Part shown: piece by piece, positions 30,701 through 40,407 of the stretch
How the letters are laid out: the number at the start of each line of letters is the position of its first letter
Position numbering within the stretch: position 1 is the first letter of the stretch
Made by a program: the position numbers and the translations under genes
Notes under the pieces: generated by a model
Database searches by the model: none
Told to the model about the DNA's origin: nothing
What the model saw: only the letters and a program-made list of their open reading frames with translations
Assembly: GCA_019775845.1 (NCBI GenBank)
Contig: JADQAV010000069.1
Location: 1-64,000 of the forward strand
DNA length: 64,000 nt
Direction of reading: 5' to 3'
DNA from: Myrmaecium sp. VS I D KN 1
Lineage: Eukaryota; Ascomycota; Dothideomycetes; Valsariales; Valsariaceae

Positions 30701-31632
30701 TGTTGGGGGAGGAGAGCGGTGTGATGGGCGCCGCTCCAGGCGCGGCCGCGTCGCCGGACGCGGATGGCGGTGGCGGACTGCTGGCGGTGCAGCTCGTCCA
30801 GCTCGCGCAGCTGGTGCTCGGGGATACGGCCGATCTTGTCGCTCGGACTGGCGGACGCTCTGCCGTTGGAGGTGTGGGCGTCCAGGAACTTCATCCGAGC
30901 CAGCAGGCCGGGCGAGGGTTTGCGGAGGGCTCGACGCGGTTCGAAGGATCGATCGGGACTGGTGGTGGTCGAGGTGGTCGGAGTGGATTTGGCCGTAGTC
31001 GTGGAGGTGGTGGTGGATGCGGTGGTGGATGTGGTGTTAGTGTTGGTGGTTGGTGTTGTGGATGATGTTGTTGTTGTTGTGGTTGTGGTTGTGGTTGCGG
31101 AGGTGGAGGTGGAGTTGGAGGTGAAGGTGGAGGTGGGTCGAGTCGCAGTGGGAGTGGCTGACGGCGACGTCAATGTTGGCCGGGGGCGTTCGGGTTCGGG
31201 TTTGGGTGGTGCAGGTGGACTGTTGTGTTGTTGTCCGTCGTGTCCGTCGTGTCCGTCGCCCGGTGGCAGTCGGCGGTCGTCCAGGGTCGCCGCTATCGAT
31301 ATCGGTTTGCTCGGCGCGGCCGGGGACGAGCGGCCACGTTGGCTGCTGGGGCTGGCCGGCCCGGCGTCGTCCGCGTCCTCGTCGACTGGCTGCGGATGCG
31401 CGGGAGGATCGGAGGCGGGAGGTTGTACTGCAGCTTGAGTGGATTCGGTGGGGGAATCGGTCGTTGAATGGGTCGAGGTGGTGGTGGTGGATGGAGTGGA
31501 TGTGGGAGGAGGATGATGATGTTGCTGCTCCTGCACGCTGGGGGTCATGGGCGGTAACGAGTGGTGGTGATGGCAGTGATGATGATGATGATCGTATGGA
31601 CAATCTGGAAATGGCACGCCGCAGTCAGGCAA
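27721..31632 (-). CDS. kar9: Spindle-positioning protein Kar9
   Basis: Single exon, 1303 residues. Kar9 links microtubule plus ends, through Bim1/EB1, to actin-based transport and positions the spindle and nucleus. The first 240 residues are low complexity (His-rich start, then long Thr runs). A conserved fungal block follows (LRKPSPGLLARMKFLDAH; HTGDSVRTMDSYTGHDTDYS). The helical Kar9 core is at about 430-880, with SRVSFTNQIQQLTSIRLPQA, KIWMGKASEVLSGLDAEDDA, IQRFESLINVYITAIEELQS and WQRIKQTLRGVKEQVEVAME. The rest is a basic Ser/Thr/Pro-rich tail suited to microtubule binding, containing SGIP within YSSGIPLPSPLKG (28393-28404), a candidate EB1-binding SxIP motif. A 736-codon antisense frame overlaps it but is a composition artefact. 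Family identity rests on the core block and overall layout. Confidence 0.85.
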   Translation of the reverse strand: MPDCGVPFPDCPYDHHHHHCHHHHSLPPMTPSVQEQQHHHPPPTSTPSTTTTSTHSTTDSPTESTQAAVQPPASDPPAHPQPVDEDADDAGPASPSSQRGRSSPAAPSKPISIAATLDDRRLPPGDGHDGHDGQQHNSPPAPPKPEPERPRPTLTSPSATPTATRPTSTFTSNSTSTSATTTTTTTTTTSSTTPTTNTNTTSTTASTTTSTTTAKSTPTTSTTTSPDRSFEPRRALRKPSPGLLARMKFLDAHTSNGRASASPSDKIGRIPEHQLRELDELHRQQSATAIRVRRRGRAWSGAHHTALLPQHTGDSVRTMDSYTGHDTDYSSVVSMSPRILPSDGGHSDVSPDLSFEESQKYMLSEMEKVTLEPAFDGTTMVTETPHAEDSSPSPPHQDDLPQPSPDSDPARPPTPPPKDTPRPESAHEGAFNIGDYFDHGRNLSRATSIYSLSRVSFTNQIQQLTSIRLPQATALSTSISAIPTSTAAGRALSEAAAQIKIWMGKASEVLSGLDAEDDAEWAAAAGREGLDEVDAAIQRFESLINVYITAIEELQSRPDVHTVPAADLARIVDQMEEVVMDWQRIKQTLRGVKEQVEVAMEWEELWNTVLGEIGLEIDSLSRMVFEMEERRHRTESVVLDPDAGLGIGELETIVEEAPKAQRNPRLSNRFSLPPTFSANAPASPSHPVAQEDSNLLGLFARMQPLRASLDFLPMRVSGFEARARPLFPTACDDLQHRRNQLEEQYAKLESDADAIRRELSEDRWLHIFRTAGRKALTMWTSITRSITKLRQAIEEGADQETMVNRVSSYEDKKMHYPPAIERVLAIIERGLRDRLTVNGEILRMEADVRAKLTDLKRQIHETDAVVEELGRIPTQQLRDSISTILSTERSEFSTSLNSQFATPGSSPASSIIVSRQGSSHGPATPSSRSKSGPGSVASSTVSNKPSTRRYSSLPAASSARKPKSSSLLAPHTSGTYSSRNRGPSPSPSPSTAHHTTPTASTIASRLRSSTPGSATPKASDAPSNKPRWNSSTNTAGTPIGHNFKPLSLTTPSPHAKTTPTPTTAQRSYTSHGHRYSSGIPLPSPLKGRSSTQDQRRPASTTPSSRRPRSVLLFSSSSTSTSAAPTPTQHGPNGSTTSSSLRRPSFMETDSIVETDEEGEGEGEGEGEGSVTSSTPSLVTRSRTRPLPPRAPSGMAGRMTPSTSTSSSRPGSAAAALEREAKKGRRCSMLPVPVPVQHVLLQGSPRCVSDGCPGAGAGGGGGYGGYAGRSGSSLATTRARSRLSVGPGSGVGAGAEEEKPRWRF

Positions 31633-33139
31633 CGCGGTCAGTGGGGATGGCGTGTGGCTGATTGCGATGGAAGCTGCAGATGCGCATGCACAGCCGGCTG
31701 TGAATGGGAATGGGAATGGGGGATGGGGAATGGAAGAGGGAAAAAAAGAGAGCGTCGAGTCAGGGGAAGGAACTGGAAGGCAGATCGATTGAGAGAGGGC
31801 GAGCGAGCGAGCGAGCGAACGAAGTGAACGAAGTGAGCAAATGCGTAAATCAGTGAGTAACGATCACAAGGCAGCAGACGTGCAACGAGGCGGAGTTGGA
31901 TGAATATTGTGAATCCTCTATGCCCTCCTGAGTACATAACCACCACCTCAAGGCATTCACACCATCCCCATCCAATCCATAACAACACAAAAGCCATACA
32001 GTCAGTACCTCCTACATAGAAATTCCCCAATGCCCTCCCTCGCCGGAAATGAAACAACAACAGGTCGAAACGCGAGCCCGGCGCGTGTTTCAGCTGACCC
32101 CGGGGCGGAGATTAGGGGCGCACTTAACGAGTGGTCCATCCACAATCCACATCCACCCCTGAAACCCGGCAGCGGTTAAAGAGCGACCAGTGAGGGTGAA
32201 GCAGAAGAATAACATACTTCTTTTTCCTACGCCAACTCCAACGGAATAGAATAGATATAAGGAGAATATAGTCTATAAACCCTTCAGCCCTGCGGTAAGG
32301 CAGTAGTGAAGGTATATATAGTAGACAGTTGAGATAACATAGCATATCTCGAACCACGGAGGAAAAAAAAGCACAGATATCCTATCATGAAAGGGGAAGG
32401 GAAGGGCAAAGCAAAAGGATACTGAATTGATCCCCACCTATTCTGAATTCAATAGCATATACAGCGCCTATATACTTACATACATCCCTCCATACATATC
32501 AACGTCACGCCCAAAAGAAGGGTGAAAGAAAAAGAGGAAAAGAAAGATCAGATTTCATCTCCTTAACTAAACCAATTATCAGGATAGGAAACAATAATCA
32601 TACCAGGTATCTCAACACCCCCTCCAGCACTCTCTTCTCCTCTCCTCTCCGGCCTCTCTCTCCGATCCATCCGCATCCACTCAATCAAGCTATCACTTAT
32701 CCAATCACTCAACCCACCACCAACTAAACCAGCGAAGCTCGAATAAAACAAGAAAAAATAATAGGAAAGTAATGAGCAATACTCAAACCCTCTCTCCGCC
32801 AGCAGAGAAAAGATAGAATAAAAATAAAGTATGGAAATAAAGAAGGTCAAGACGTACAATAAAAAAAAAGTAATCATCCTCAAGACAGCGCCAACTCCCA
32901 GATCCAACAAGCAGCACCACAGAGAAGGAAAGAACGCCCAGATACAAGCATTACAATGAGTGAGTGGAAGGTGTGCTCATATGCCTTCCACAGGATAAAC
33001 ATAGACGAAAGGCCCCCTGTCCTGACAGGAGATTTATCAGTAAATGGGGAACAAGAGAAGAAAGCAAGAAAGGGAAAGGGAAAGAAACATGGAAGACATA
33101 GAAAAAAAGGAAACAAGGGAAGAAAACGAGAACGAGCGG
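31633..33139. other. Intergenic region upstream of KAR9
   Basis: A 1.5 kb spacer holding the KAR9 promoter and the 3' flank of the next minus-strand gene. It includes GCGA and GAACGAAGT short repeats (31799-31835), AT-rich sequence (32200-32350 and 32750-32880), and no supported gene. Confidence 0.6.
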
Positions 33140-35152
33140 CTACGACCGCTGCGCAATGACGGTCGTCTGCGGTTTTGCCTTCGACGTCGCCTTCGACTCT
33201 GTCGTCGTCTTCGCCTCTGTCGCCGTGGCCGTTTCCGTCTTCGCCTGCGGTTCTGCCTCCTCTGTCTTCACCTCCGTCTTCACCTCCGTATTCGTCTCCG
33301 TCTTCCCCTCCGTCTTCACCTCCATTTTCGACTCCGTCTTCGTCTTCGTCTCCGGTTGTGCCTCCGTCTTCCCCTCTACCTCCACCTCCCGCCTCTCCTC
33401 ATCCTCTTTCCCCTCCCCCTCCTCCTTCCCCTCCTCCCCCTCCACCCTCAAACTCGGCGTCCTCACCCCCACCAACCCCTTAACCCTCCGCCACTCCCGC
33501 CACTCCGCCACGATCTCCTCCCTCACCCCGCGACACCACCGCAAGATCGCCCGGTCGAAGCCGCGCCACGCCTCCACCGAATCCCCATGCACCACGCCCA
33601 TCACATCCACCTCAAGCTGGACATCCCACCGGAGCTCCGCCGCCTTGATCCAGTACCGCAGGTTGTCCGCGCACCGGTAGGGTTTCTTCGTGTCCGTGTG
33701 GAACACCGTGATCTCCTCAAACTGCCGGCGGCTCGCGCGCACGAGCTCGTTGTGGAGGCGGACCAGGCGCAGCCCCGATTGAAAGGCGCGGAGGAAGGGC
33801 GTCGGGAGCTCCGCCGCCGCGTCCGGATCCTCCCACGCCGGCAGGTCCGCCGGATGCTCATCGAACGAGCGGAGGAAAAGCCACTCGCGCTCGCGTTCCC
33901 GGCCGGTCCAGTCGCCGTCGCGCCAGCGCGAGCGTTCGCGCGCCTCCTGCTCGGCCGCCTCCCGCCGCTCCTCCTCGTCCAGCAACGCCCAGATGCCCTC
34001 GACCCAGGCGCCGATGCGGTCGCGCTCGGCGTGGCGGACGCCGCCCGCGAATGTGCGCGTAGCCATGCGCTTCAGGATCTCCAGGACCTCGTACAGGTCC
34101 TTGCGGATGTCGCGCTCGCTGCGGATGGCGTACAGCCGGCCCGGCCGCTCGTGCGCGGTGTAGTAGTTCTTCGCGGCCCGGATCGCCAGCGTTACCACGT
34201 CGAGGAAGTGCAAGCCCTCGATCTCGTACCAGCCCTGGCTCTCCAGCACGGGGGTGCCGTCCGGGCTGCGGATCACCTCGCCCCGCTCGTCGACCGCCGG
34301 CGACTTGGGCGCCACCTCCCGCAGCACCTTCCGCGCCTCCTCCAGCGCGTGCCGCAGCTCCCGCCGCAGCTCCGTCACGTCCGGCGGCGGCTCCACGTAC
34401 GCCGGCCGCGCCTGGTACGTGCTCACCGTCGGCGGGAGCATCACCGGCTCGTACCACTCCTCCGCGTCCTCCGTCGTCCCGCCACCTTCCTCCCCACCAT
34501 CGCCCAGCCCCGCAATCCCCAGCCCCACCCCGTCGCCCGAAGCCCCGGACGGCGCCGAGAGGTACACCTGCGCCCCCACCATCCCCTCCTGCGTCGCGTC
34601 CGGCCCCGCACTCAGCACCGGGCTCGTCCCCGCCGCCGTCTTCTTCGCCCGCGCGAGCTGCGCCCCCTTCCCATCCAGCAAGCCGGTGCGCGCAAAGTAA
34701 TACTGCAGGTGCGCGATGCTGCCCAGGCTCATCACGCTCTCCCGGTGGCGCGCGCTGTCCGCGAACACGGTCGACTGCGGGCGCATATAACCCCGACGCA
34801 CCAACCGGGTGGAGATCGACCCCGTGCCTGGGTCCGAGAGGCGGGACCGCGAGCTGTTGCTGGAGATGGTGGAGGGCGTGGAGACGCTGCGGGGCGCGGG
34901 CGTGAGGGCGGGACTGCTGCCGCCGTTGCTGCTGTTGTTGCTGCTGCCGTTGGGGTTGGCCCAGGGTAGAGGGGAGGGGCTGCGGGAGAGCATGGATCCC
35001 GGTGAGGTGGTGGTGGCCAGGTCGCCGGCGGCGGTGGAGGTGGTTGTTGTGCTCATGCTTGGGCCTGCGTAGGAGCGCCGTGCGGGGGAGAGGATGGGCG
35101 ACGGGCTAAAGTCGTAGATTTTGTGCATCGTGGAGGTTGTTGGGGAGGTCAT
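33140..35152 (-). CDS. Conserved fungal protein of unknown function
   Basis: Single exon, 670 residues; the ATG 24 bases downstream (MHKIYDFSPSP) is an equally good start. Residues 1-120 are disordered and Ser/Thr-rich. Then come RLVRRGYMRPQSTVFADSAR, HRESVMSLGSIAHLQYYFAR and an ordered middle with WYEPVMLPPTVSTYQARP, GWYEIEGLHFLDVVTLAIRA and RSERDIRKDLYEVLEILKRM. A later helical part reads RAFQSGLRLVRLHNELVRAS, then ITVFHTDTKKPYRCADNLRY. These blocks have the look of a conserved mould-specific family, but no function is known to me. From about residue 575 the protein dissolves into charged Lys-Thr-Glu repeats. There are no membrane segments or signal peptide. Confidence 0.8.
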   Translation of the reverse strand: MTSPTTSTMHKIYDFSPSPILSPARRSYAGPSMSTTTTSTAAGDLATTTSPGSMLSRSPSPLPWANPNGSSNNSSNGGSSPALTPAPRSVSTPSTISSNSSRSRLSDPGTGSISTRLVRRGYMRPQSTVFADSARHRESVMSLGSIAHLQYYFARTGLLDGKGAQLARAKKTAAGTSPVLSAGPDATQEGMVGAQVYLSAPSGASGDGVGLGIAGLGDGGEEGGGTTEDAEEWYEPVMLPPTVSTYQARPAYVEPPPDVTELRRELRHALEEARKVLREVAPKSPAVDERGEVIRSPDGTPVLESQGWYEIEGLHFLDVVTLAIRAAKNYYTAHERPGRLYAIRSERDIRKDLYEVLEILKRMATRTFAGGVRHAERDRIGAWVEGIWALLDEEERREAAEQEARERSRWRDGDWTGREREREWLFLRSFDEHPADLPAWEDPDAAAELPTPFLRAFQSGLRLVRLHNELVRASRRQFEEITVFHTDTKKPYRCADNLRYWIKAAELRWDVQLEVDVMGVVHGDSVEAWRGFDRAILRWCRGVREEIVAEWREWRRVKGLVGVRTPSLRVEGEEGKEEGEGKEDEERREVEVEGKTEAQPETKTKTESKMEVKTEGKTETNTEVKTEVKTEEAEPQAKTETATATEAKTTTESKATSKAKPQTTVIAQRS
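33150..33420 (-). repeat. Coding minisatellite, Lys-Thr-Glu repeats
   Basis: Degenerate 12-15-base repeats (plus-strand form CTCCGTCTTCAC) encode the tail KTEGKTETNTEVKTEVKTEE and similar units at the C-terminus of the unknown protein at 33140-35152. Slippage-prone, so the length probably varies between strains. Confidence 0.75.
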
Positions 35153-36657
35153 GGTTTGGTGTGTGGGTTGGTGTTGGAGGTTGTGGTTTTGGAGGTCGGG
35201 TTGTAAGGAGTGACGGAGGTGTGAGCTCGAGGAAGAGATCGGTTTGCTTGTTGCTTGTTGCTTGATATCTTGCTTGCTCGCTCGCTCGCGTTGCTCTGCT
35301 TCGCGTGGATGGGAGTCGTGCTTGAGGTTCGATCGGTAGCAACGATGCGGAGTCGTACGGAAGGCACGTGGATTGTTCGTGTGAGTAACAAGTCAGGCTG
35401 ACAGATATTGTACGGTGTGTAGTTGGTTACGAGGAAAATGTTGAGAGGTTCGTGACCATGATTTGCTGTACAGCGGAGCTGGTTGGTAGTAGTCAAGTCT
35501 GATGCGAGCGGGTGGAGGCGGAAGTGAAAGTGAACCGAGACCGAGAGTGGAAAAGGAGCGTATGTGCGGATGTATCGATGGCAGGTTGCGTGTGCAAAGT
35601 GGCGTGTGAGTGAAGGAGGGAAAGAGAGAGAGAGAGGTAAGGTGGTGATGAGCTGTTCGCTGTCCGAGGATTGTGTGGAAATGTGGAAAGTGGTTGCGTG
35701 GTGAGTTGAGTGACAGGGCGAGGGCGTGCACTCTTCCTCCCTCCACCCACTCGCTCGTCTCGCTCTCCTTCTTTTCTGGAACGAGTGGACGAGCTTGGGC
35801 CGACTCGTTGGGCCAACCGGAGATTGGGACACTCACGGACTCACGGACTCCTCCTGGGCGCCGATGCCTTGGCTCCTGTGAGTCCTGATGAGTCTGCCTG
35901 CCAGTCGTCGTAGTCGTCAAGATCCCTCAGGTTCTGCCGGTTGTTGGGCGGTTTCAGGGCAACATAGGGGGGGGAGGAGCCAAATAAACACGTGCGAATG
36001 GTCTAGGGACAGTACCTTGGGTACCAGGTCACTCCTGCGCACTGCATTCTTCTGCCTTCATACCCCAACAAGCTACTCGATGTCTATATCAGGTCCCACA
36101 CAACGAGATCTCGTGTAGACAACTGGCCAAAGGAGAGCAAATCCACTCACATCACACATAATGTATCCATGGCATTCACTCTCCAAACATCGCACCTCGT
36201 TTACATGTGACCTCGCGTGTGCCAACTCAGGGGCTGCCGTTGCGCCAAGACCTAAGGGTCTCTGCCACAGTCACACTAAAAGAGGAGCTAGCAGCAGGAT
36301 CACCCACAGCCAATCATATCGTCCGATTCTCCAGTCACTTTTACCCAAGGCGTCGACGTCATCGAGCGAGCCCTGAACTCAGAAGATGGATGGTCCGAAA
36401 TCTCAGGCAGAAATCGGGGAGAGCAGTTGGACATCGAACCTTCCATGCCTCTCACATAGTACGGTATCTCTTGTAGTGATACTAACCTACTCTCGACTTC
36501 AACCCACAACGCACCTGCATACTCACTCTCACATTCACCACGCTCTCCAAAACCGAACGATATCATCTCTGGACATCATAACATAACTCCTCCAACAGCT
36601 TAGCCTCGCACCCTCAACCAACGATCATCTAGGCGAGCCAGCATACATAGGCCGTGA
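35153..36657. other. Divergent intergenic region
   Basis: This 1.5 kb between the minus-strand unknown protein and the acylphosphatase holds both promoters. Several short frames are open on each strand without family features. A GCTCGCTCGCTCGC run (35274-35287) and a GA-rich run (about 35618-35636) are the only simple repeats noted. Confidence 0.55.
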
Positions 36658-37152
36658 ATGCACCTCCGCCTCTTCAGCACCAGCGCCCTAAGGATGTCCG
36701 AAAAAAGAGTAAGTGAGCAAACCAAACCCAAACCCAAAACAAAGAAGAAAGAAAAAAGAAACAACCCCCCCACTAACAACCCCCCCCAAAAAGATAACCT
36801 ACAAAGTCACCGGCCACGTCCAAGGCGTCAACTACCGCGCCCACGCGCAGCAGCACGCCCAACAGCTCGGCCTCACGGGGCACGTGAAAAACCACTCCGA
36901 TGGATCGGTACGTGCCTATTCCCCCCAAAACCCCTTCTTCCCCCCTTCCCCTTCCCCCTTTCCCCCATCACTAACCCCTCCCCTTCCCCAATTCAACAGG
37001 TCATCGGCGAAGCCCAAGGCCCCGAATCCGCGCTCGAGACGTTCGTCGAGCGGCTCCGGCGGGGGCCGCCGCATGCGCGGGTGGAGGGAGTGGAGACGAG
37101 GGATGTGGAGCTGAAGGAGGAGGGGGAGGGGGGGTTTGTGCGGTTGCGGTGA
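36658..37152 (+). CDS. Acylphosphatase
   Basis: Three exons (36658-36708, 36794-36907, 37000-37152; introns of 85 and 92 nt) encode 105 residues. Acylphosphatase hydrolyses carboxyl-phosphate bonds. The signature GHVQGVNYR supplies the catalytic Arg, and GHVKNHSDGSV supplies the catalytic Asn. The C-terminal ESALETFVERLRRGPPHARV is the usual second helix and loop. From the ATG at 36694 (MSEKRITYKV) the protein is the classic length of about 93. The upstream in-frame ATG adds MHLRLFSTSALR, which looks like a short mitochondrial presequence, so two start sites might give two locations (inference). The first intron ends in an unusual purine-rich acceptor (AAAAAG), but the reading frame requires it. 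Confidence 0.92.
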   Translation: MHLRLFSTSALRMSEKRVSEQTKPKPKTKKKEKRNNPPTNNPPQKDNLQSHRPRPRRQLPRPRAAARPTARPHGAREKPLRWIGTCLFPPKPLLPPFPFPLSPITNPSPSPIQQVIGEAQGPESALETFVERLRRGPPHARVEGVETRDVELKEEGEGGFVRLR

Positions 37153-37464
37153 TGAGGTGGTGGAGGAAAGGATGCTGCTTACTTGAACGTAGGCAGGGAG
37201 GAGGCAGACGAACGCATGGAGAGGGGAAGACACACGACCGAGAAAACAACAGCCGATGCGAAGCCTTCTTTTACCCTAGGTATATATCATCCTCATCATA
37301 TCCGCGCACCCACTGCGCACATCGTGCAGCACGTACCGCTCAATATATACAGTACAGTACAGTACAGTACAACCCAACCCCAAACCCCCTTTCCCCTCCC
37401 ATCATCCATCTCCCACCAATCCTCCACCCACCACGTAAGGCAATCCTCAAACCCCCACACCACC
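37153..37464. other. Convergent intergenic region with ACAGT repeat
   Basis: A spacer between the acylphosphatase and CIA84 3' ends. It contains the pentanucleotide ACAGT in four to five tandem copies (about 37349-37371), forming the recurrent GTACAGTAC motif also seen at 17661-17680. No gene. Confidence 0.6.
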
Positions 37465-40114
37465 CTATCCAGGCCCAATCGATTCCCGCACATCAAGCTG
37501 GACCTTCATCACCGCCCGATTGATCGGGAACGCCGCGACGGGGACGCGGCCGGCGCCCTCCAGCACCGCCTTCCGCCGCTGGTCCGCGTCCGGCAGGGAC
37601 TCGCACAGCTCCTGCCACACCCCTGGCCGCTTGCGCGCGATCCAGTCGCCCACCTGCACCCGCGCCGTCGAGGTCGGGGTGGTGTTGTAGAGCGTGGCCA
37701 AGCTGCGGTGAGGGAGGTCGATTAGCATGGATGGATGACCTTGCTTTGAAAGCGAGAGCAGCAAAAAGCAGGGGGGCAATGGGCTGCGGGGAGGGAAAAA
37801 AAGATAGTACTCACACAAACCGGCCTGGCACAACCCCCACCTCCGGCCCTTCCACCTCCACCACCCGCATCGCCTCCGACAGATTGCCGTTCGCGCTCAG
37901 AGCGCCGATGTACGCCGCGACCACCTGATCATCCATCTCGACATCCATCTGACGGAGAGTGCGCCAGATCCTCGCAGCCTCCTCATGACCATACGGCATG
38001 ATCTCACACGCGCGAAAGGCAAGCACGATGCTCTCATAGCTCGGGCCCTCGCGGGAGCGGCAGACCTCATCCCAGAACTCCAGCGCGCGGCGGGGCCGCC
38101 CCACCGCGGTGTAAGCCAGCATGAGAGCGTCCAGCAGCGCCGTCGACGCCGTCGGGTCGACCTCGAGATCTAGCTTGAGCAGGTTGTGCACAACGCCGAC
38201 GTTCTCCGCGTCGCGGGCGGCGGCCAGGCCGATGAAGCAGCGCGCGTACGTGTCGGCGGTCGGGTGCGTGTCCGGGCGGGAGAACTCGCGCATGTGGTTG
38301 AAGACGTGGCAGGCCATGTCGCTGCGGCCACGGGCGAAGAACTCGCCCATGAGGAGCGTCCGCGTCGACCGGTCCGTCTCCGGGAACGCCTGGACCAGCA
38401 CGTTGTACGCGTCCCACACCCGGCCGACCCGGTGCAGCCGGTTGCGCGTGAAGGTGACGAAGACGTCCCGGATGGCCCGCCGCTGCGGCGGCGAGAAGTA
38501 GGAGGCGTGCGTCGCGAGCAGGTCGACCACGTCGTCCAGCTCGTCCAGCTCGAGGTGGTAGCTGCACAGCGCCGCGACCGTCTCCGGTTCGAAGCGGACC
38601 TTGCGCGTGGCCACGTTCTCGACCACGTCCATGAGGCTATCGAATGTGTAGCGGCGCGTGCGGATCATGTCGCGGATGAGCCGGTTGAGGAGGGGCAGAT
38701 CCGCACTGTCGGGGGCATTGAGCTGGGCGAGTTCGGTGTAAGCGGCCCGGGCGCCGTCCACGTCTCCAGCCGAGAGCCGGTACTCGAGTTGCTGCCGGTA
38801 CGTAGAGGCGTTTGGTCGGATGTCCCAGCGTGCGCCAAGGGAGATGATGCGCTCCGCAGTATAGGGGTCGTTACGGCGGAGCGCGAGCTGCAGGAGGGCG
38901 TTCACAGTGGAGCTGGTCGGGATGGCGCCGTTTGTTCTTTGCCGCGCGATTCTGCCCGTCTTCTCGAGTTCCTCGACACCCTTGCCAATCGCGGACGACC
39001 AGAGGAAGACACCGTTCCAAAGGAAACTCAAGCGCGGCAGTTGCCTGTCCTGCGAGTCTTCCAGCAACCCTGTTATGACTCGGATGGGCTCTGCTGCTAT
39101 CGATATGTCCTTCTCCTTCAACCAACACTGAATGACGGTGATGTGAATGTCGTGCGGTGTGTATCGTGATTCGTCTTTGATTGCCTTTATATACCATGGA
39201 ATTGCCTTTCTTATCTCGCCGATCTGTGCGTAGAAGAGTGCCTGCACATCGCTGCATAGATCGAGCGACTCCTCCCCGAATGTGTGCACAAGATCGGCGC
39301 GGACCTTCTCAACACGTTCCACATCCGCTGGCGATGCAGGCTTAGGAATTCCTTTGATGAAGCTAGAAAGCAAGTCGGAAGCCAGCTTTGGGCGTGCCCT
39401 AGCGGGAAGCTCCGGCGTCCGCGGTCCTTCCAGCGCTTGTTTCAACACCTCCAGCGCCTCCTCCGCGTGTCCGAATCTGCTCAGCACCGTGCAGTAAGCG
39501 GACAGACGAATCGGAGCGCCCTTTCCGAGCAATCCTGCCGTGTCCGCGTACAGCTGCCTCGCGAACTTCACATGCTCCTCCCCAGCATCTCTCGGTTTCC
39601 GTTGGAGACAAGGCAGCACCGTTGTGCATAGGAATTGCTGATCCAGCGGCGATTGCTCCAGCCCGCGCAGCTCCTCAGCATTTTCTTTCAGGTGATCATA
39701 GGTCATCCGCGCATAAGCGACTTCGTGGTCCTCGCAGTTCTCCTTCAACCGCAGCTTCTTGGTGAAGTATTCCCGAAATGCCATGCCGAGCTCGTCAAGA
39801 GGTGGCGGCCGGGTCTTCAACCGCTGACTGGACGCGTAGTTCAGCATTGGGTGGATGCCGGGGAACAGCTCCGGGTCCCGAGGCTCAGCTCGCTTCCTGG
39901 GCTGTGACGAGAAGCCCCAGAAGCTTCTTGCCTGCACGGGTAGCGAGCCGTTCCGGTTGCCGATCCGACATTGGAGGGTTTGGAGGGAGTACAGCTGGAG
40001 GCGGAGGTGGTGAGTAGTCGGCCGGCTCAAGAGCAACCGGCGCGGTAGGATGCGGGAGAGCTGCGGCGGCGGCATCGCGCAAGCAAGCTGAGCTGGAGCC
40101 CGGAGGTAACGCAA
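37465..40114 (-). CDS. cia84: PPR protein, complex I intermediate-associated protein 84
   Basis: Two exons (37815-40114, 37465-37702) around a 112-nt intron encode 845 residues. The N-terminus is Arg-rich without acidic residues for about 60 residues (RILPRRLLLSRPTTHHLRLQ), a clear mitochondrial presequence. The body is a chain of helical hairpins typical of pentatricopeptide repeats, for instance TYRQQLEYRLSAGDVDGARA, TYARCFIGLAAARDAENVGV and TALLDALMLAYTAVGRPRRA. CIA84 is the assembly factor that binds the membrane-arm intermediate of respiratory complex I in Neurospora. The family call rests on length, PPR pattern and the C-terminal segment after the intron (LATLYN...WIARKRPGVWQELCE). Another mitochondrial PPR protein cannot be excluded. 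It diverges from a mitochondrial ribosomal protein gene only 293 bases away. Confidence 0.7.
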
Positions 40115-40407
40115 TCAGGCGTCTACCATGGTAGGCCGTCGAGTCTCGATGCGTCGTGTGGTTAGGTGTTGAGCTACAATTGTGAGCGGTTGCAATGTTG
40201 GCTGTGCGGTGGTCGTGAGATCACAAACGAATGGGGCCCCGGTGTTCCCTGGCTCTCCGCTCTCCGCACAGCGGCTGTCCGGCGAACCCCAGCTAAAACG
40301 CGTGAACGCCAAGCATCGTGGCCGACTCCGACCCACACCTGTCCTAGAACTTCATGGTTCTCGGGCAACGGCGGACCAACCATTCACAGCGCACAATCCA
40401 CATCACA
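40115..40407. promoter_or_regulatory. Bidirectional promoter of two mitochondrial genes
   Basis: The 293 bases between the start codons of the CIA84-like gene (minus) and the bS18m gene (plus) must carry both promoters. No TATA box is evident, which fits housekeeping genes. Confidence 0.6.

Noticed and set aside
33044-34969. 641-codon plus-strand frame opposite the conserved unknown gene
   Set aside because: Low-complexity Arg/Leu/His-rich translation with no family features. The minus-strand frame has natural protein composition and conserved-looking blocks.
35318-35345. Second tRNA B-box-like string (GAGGTTCGATCGG)
   Set aside because: No D-arm or acceptor stem pairs with it, and it sits in a divergent promoter region.
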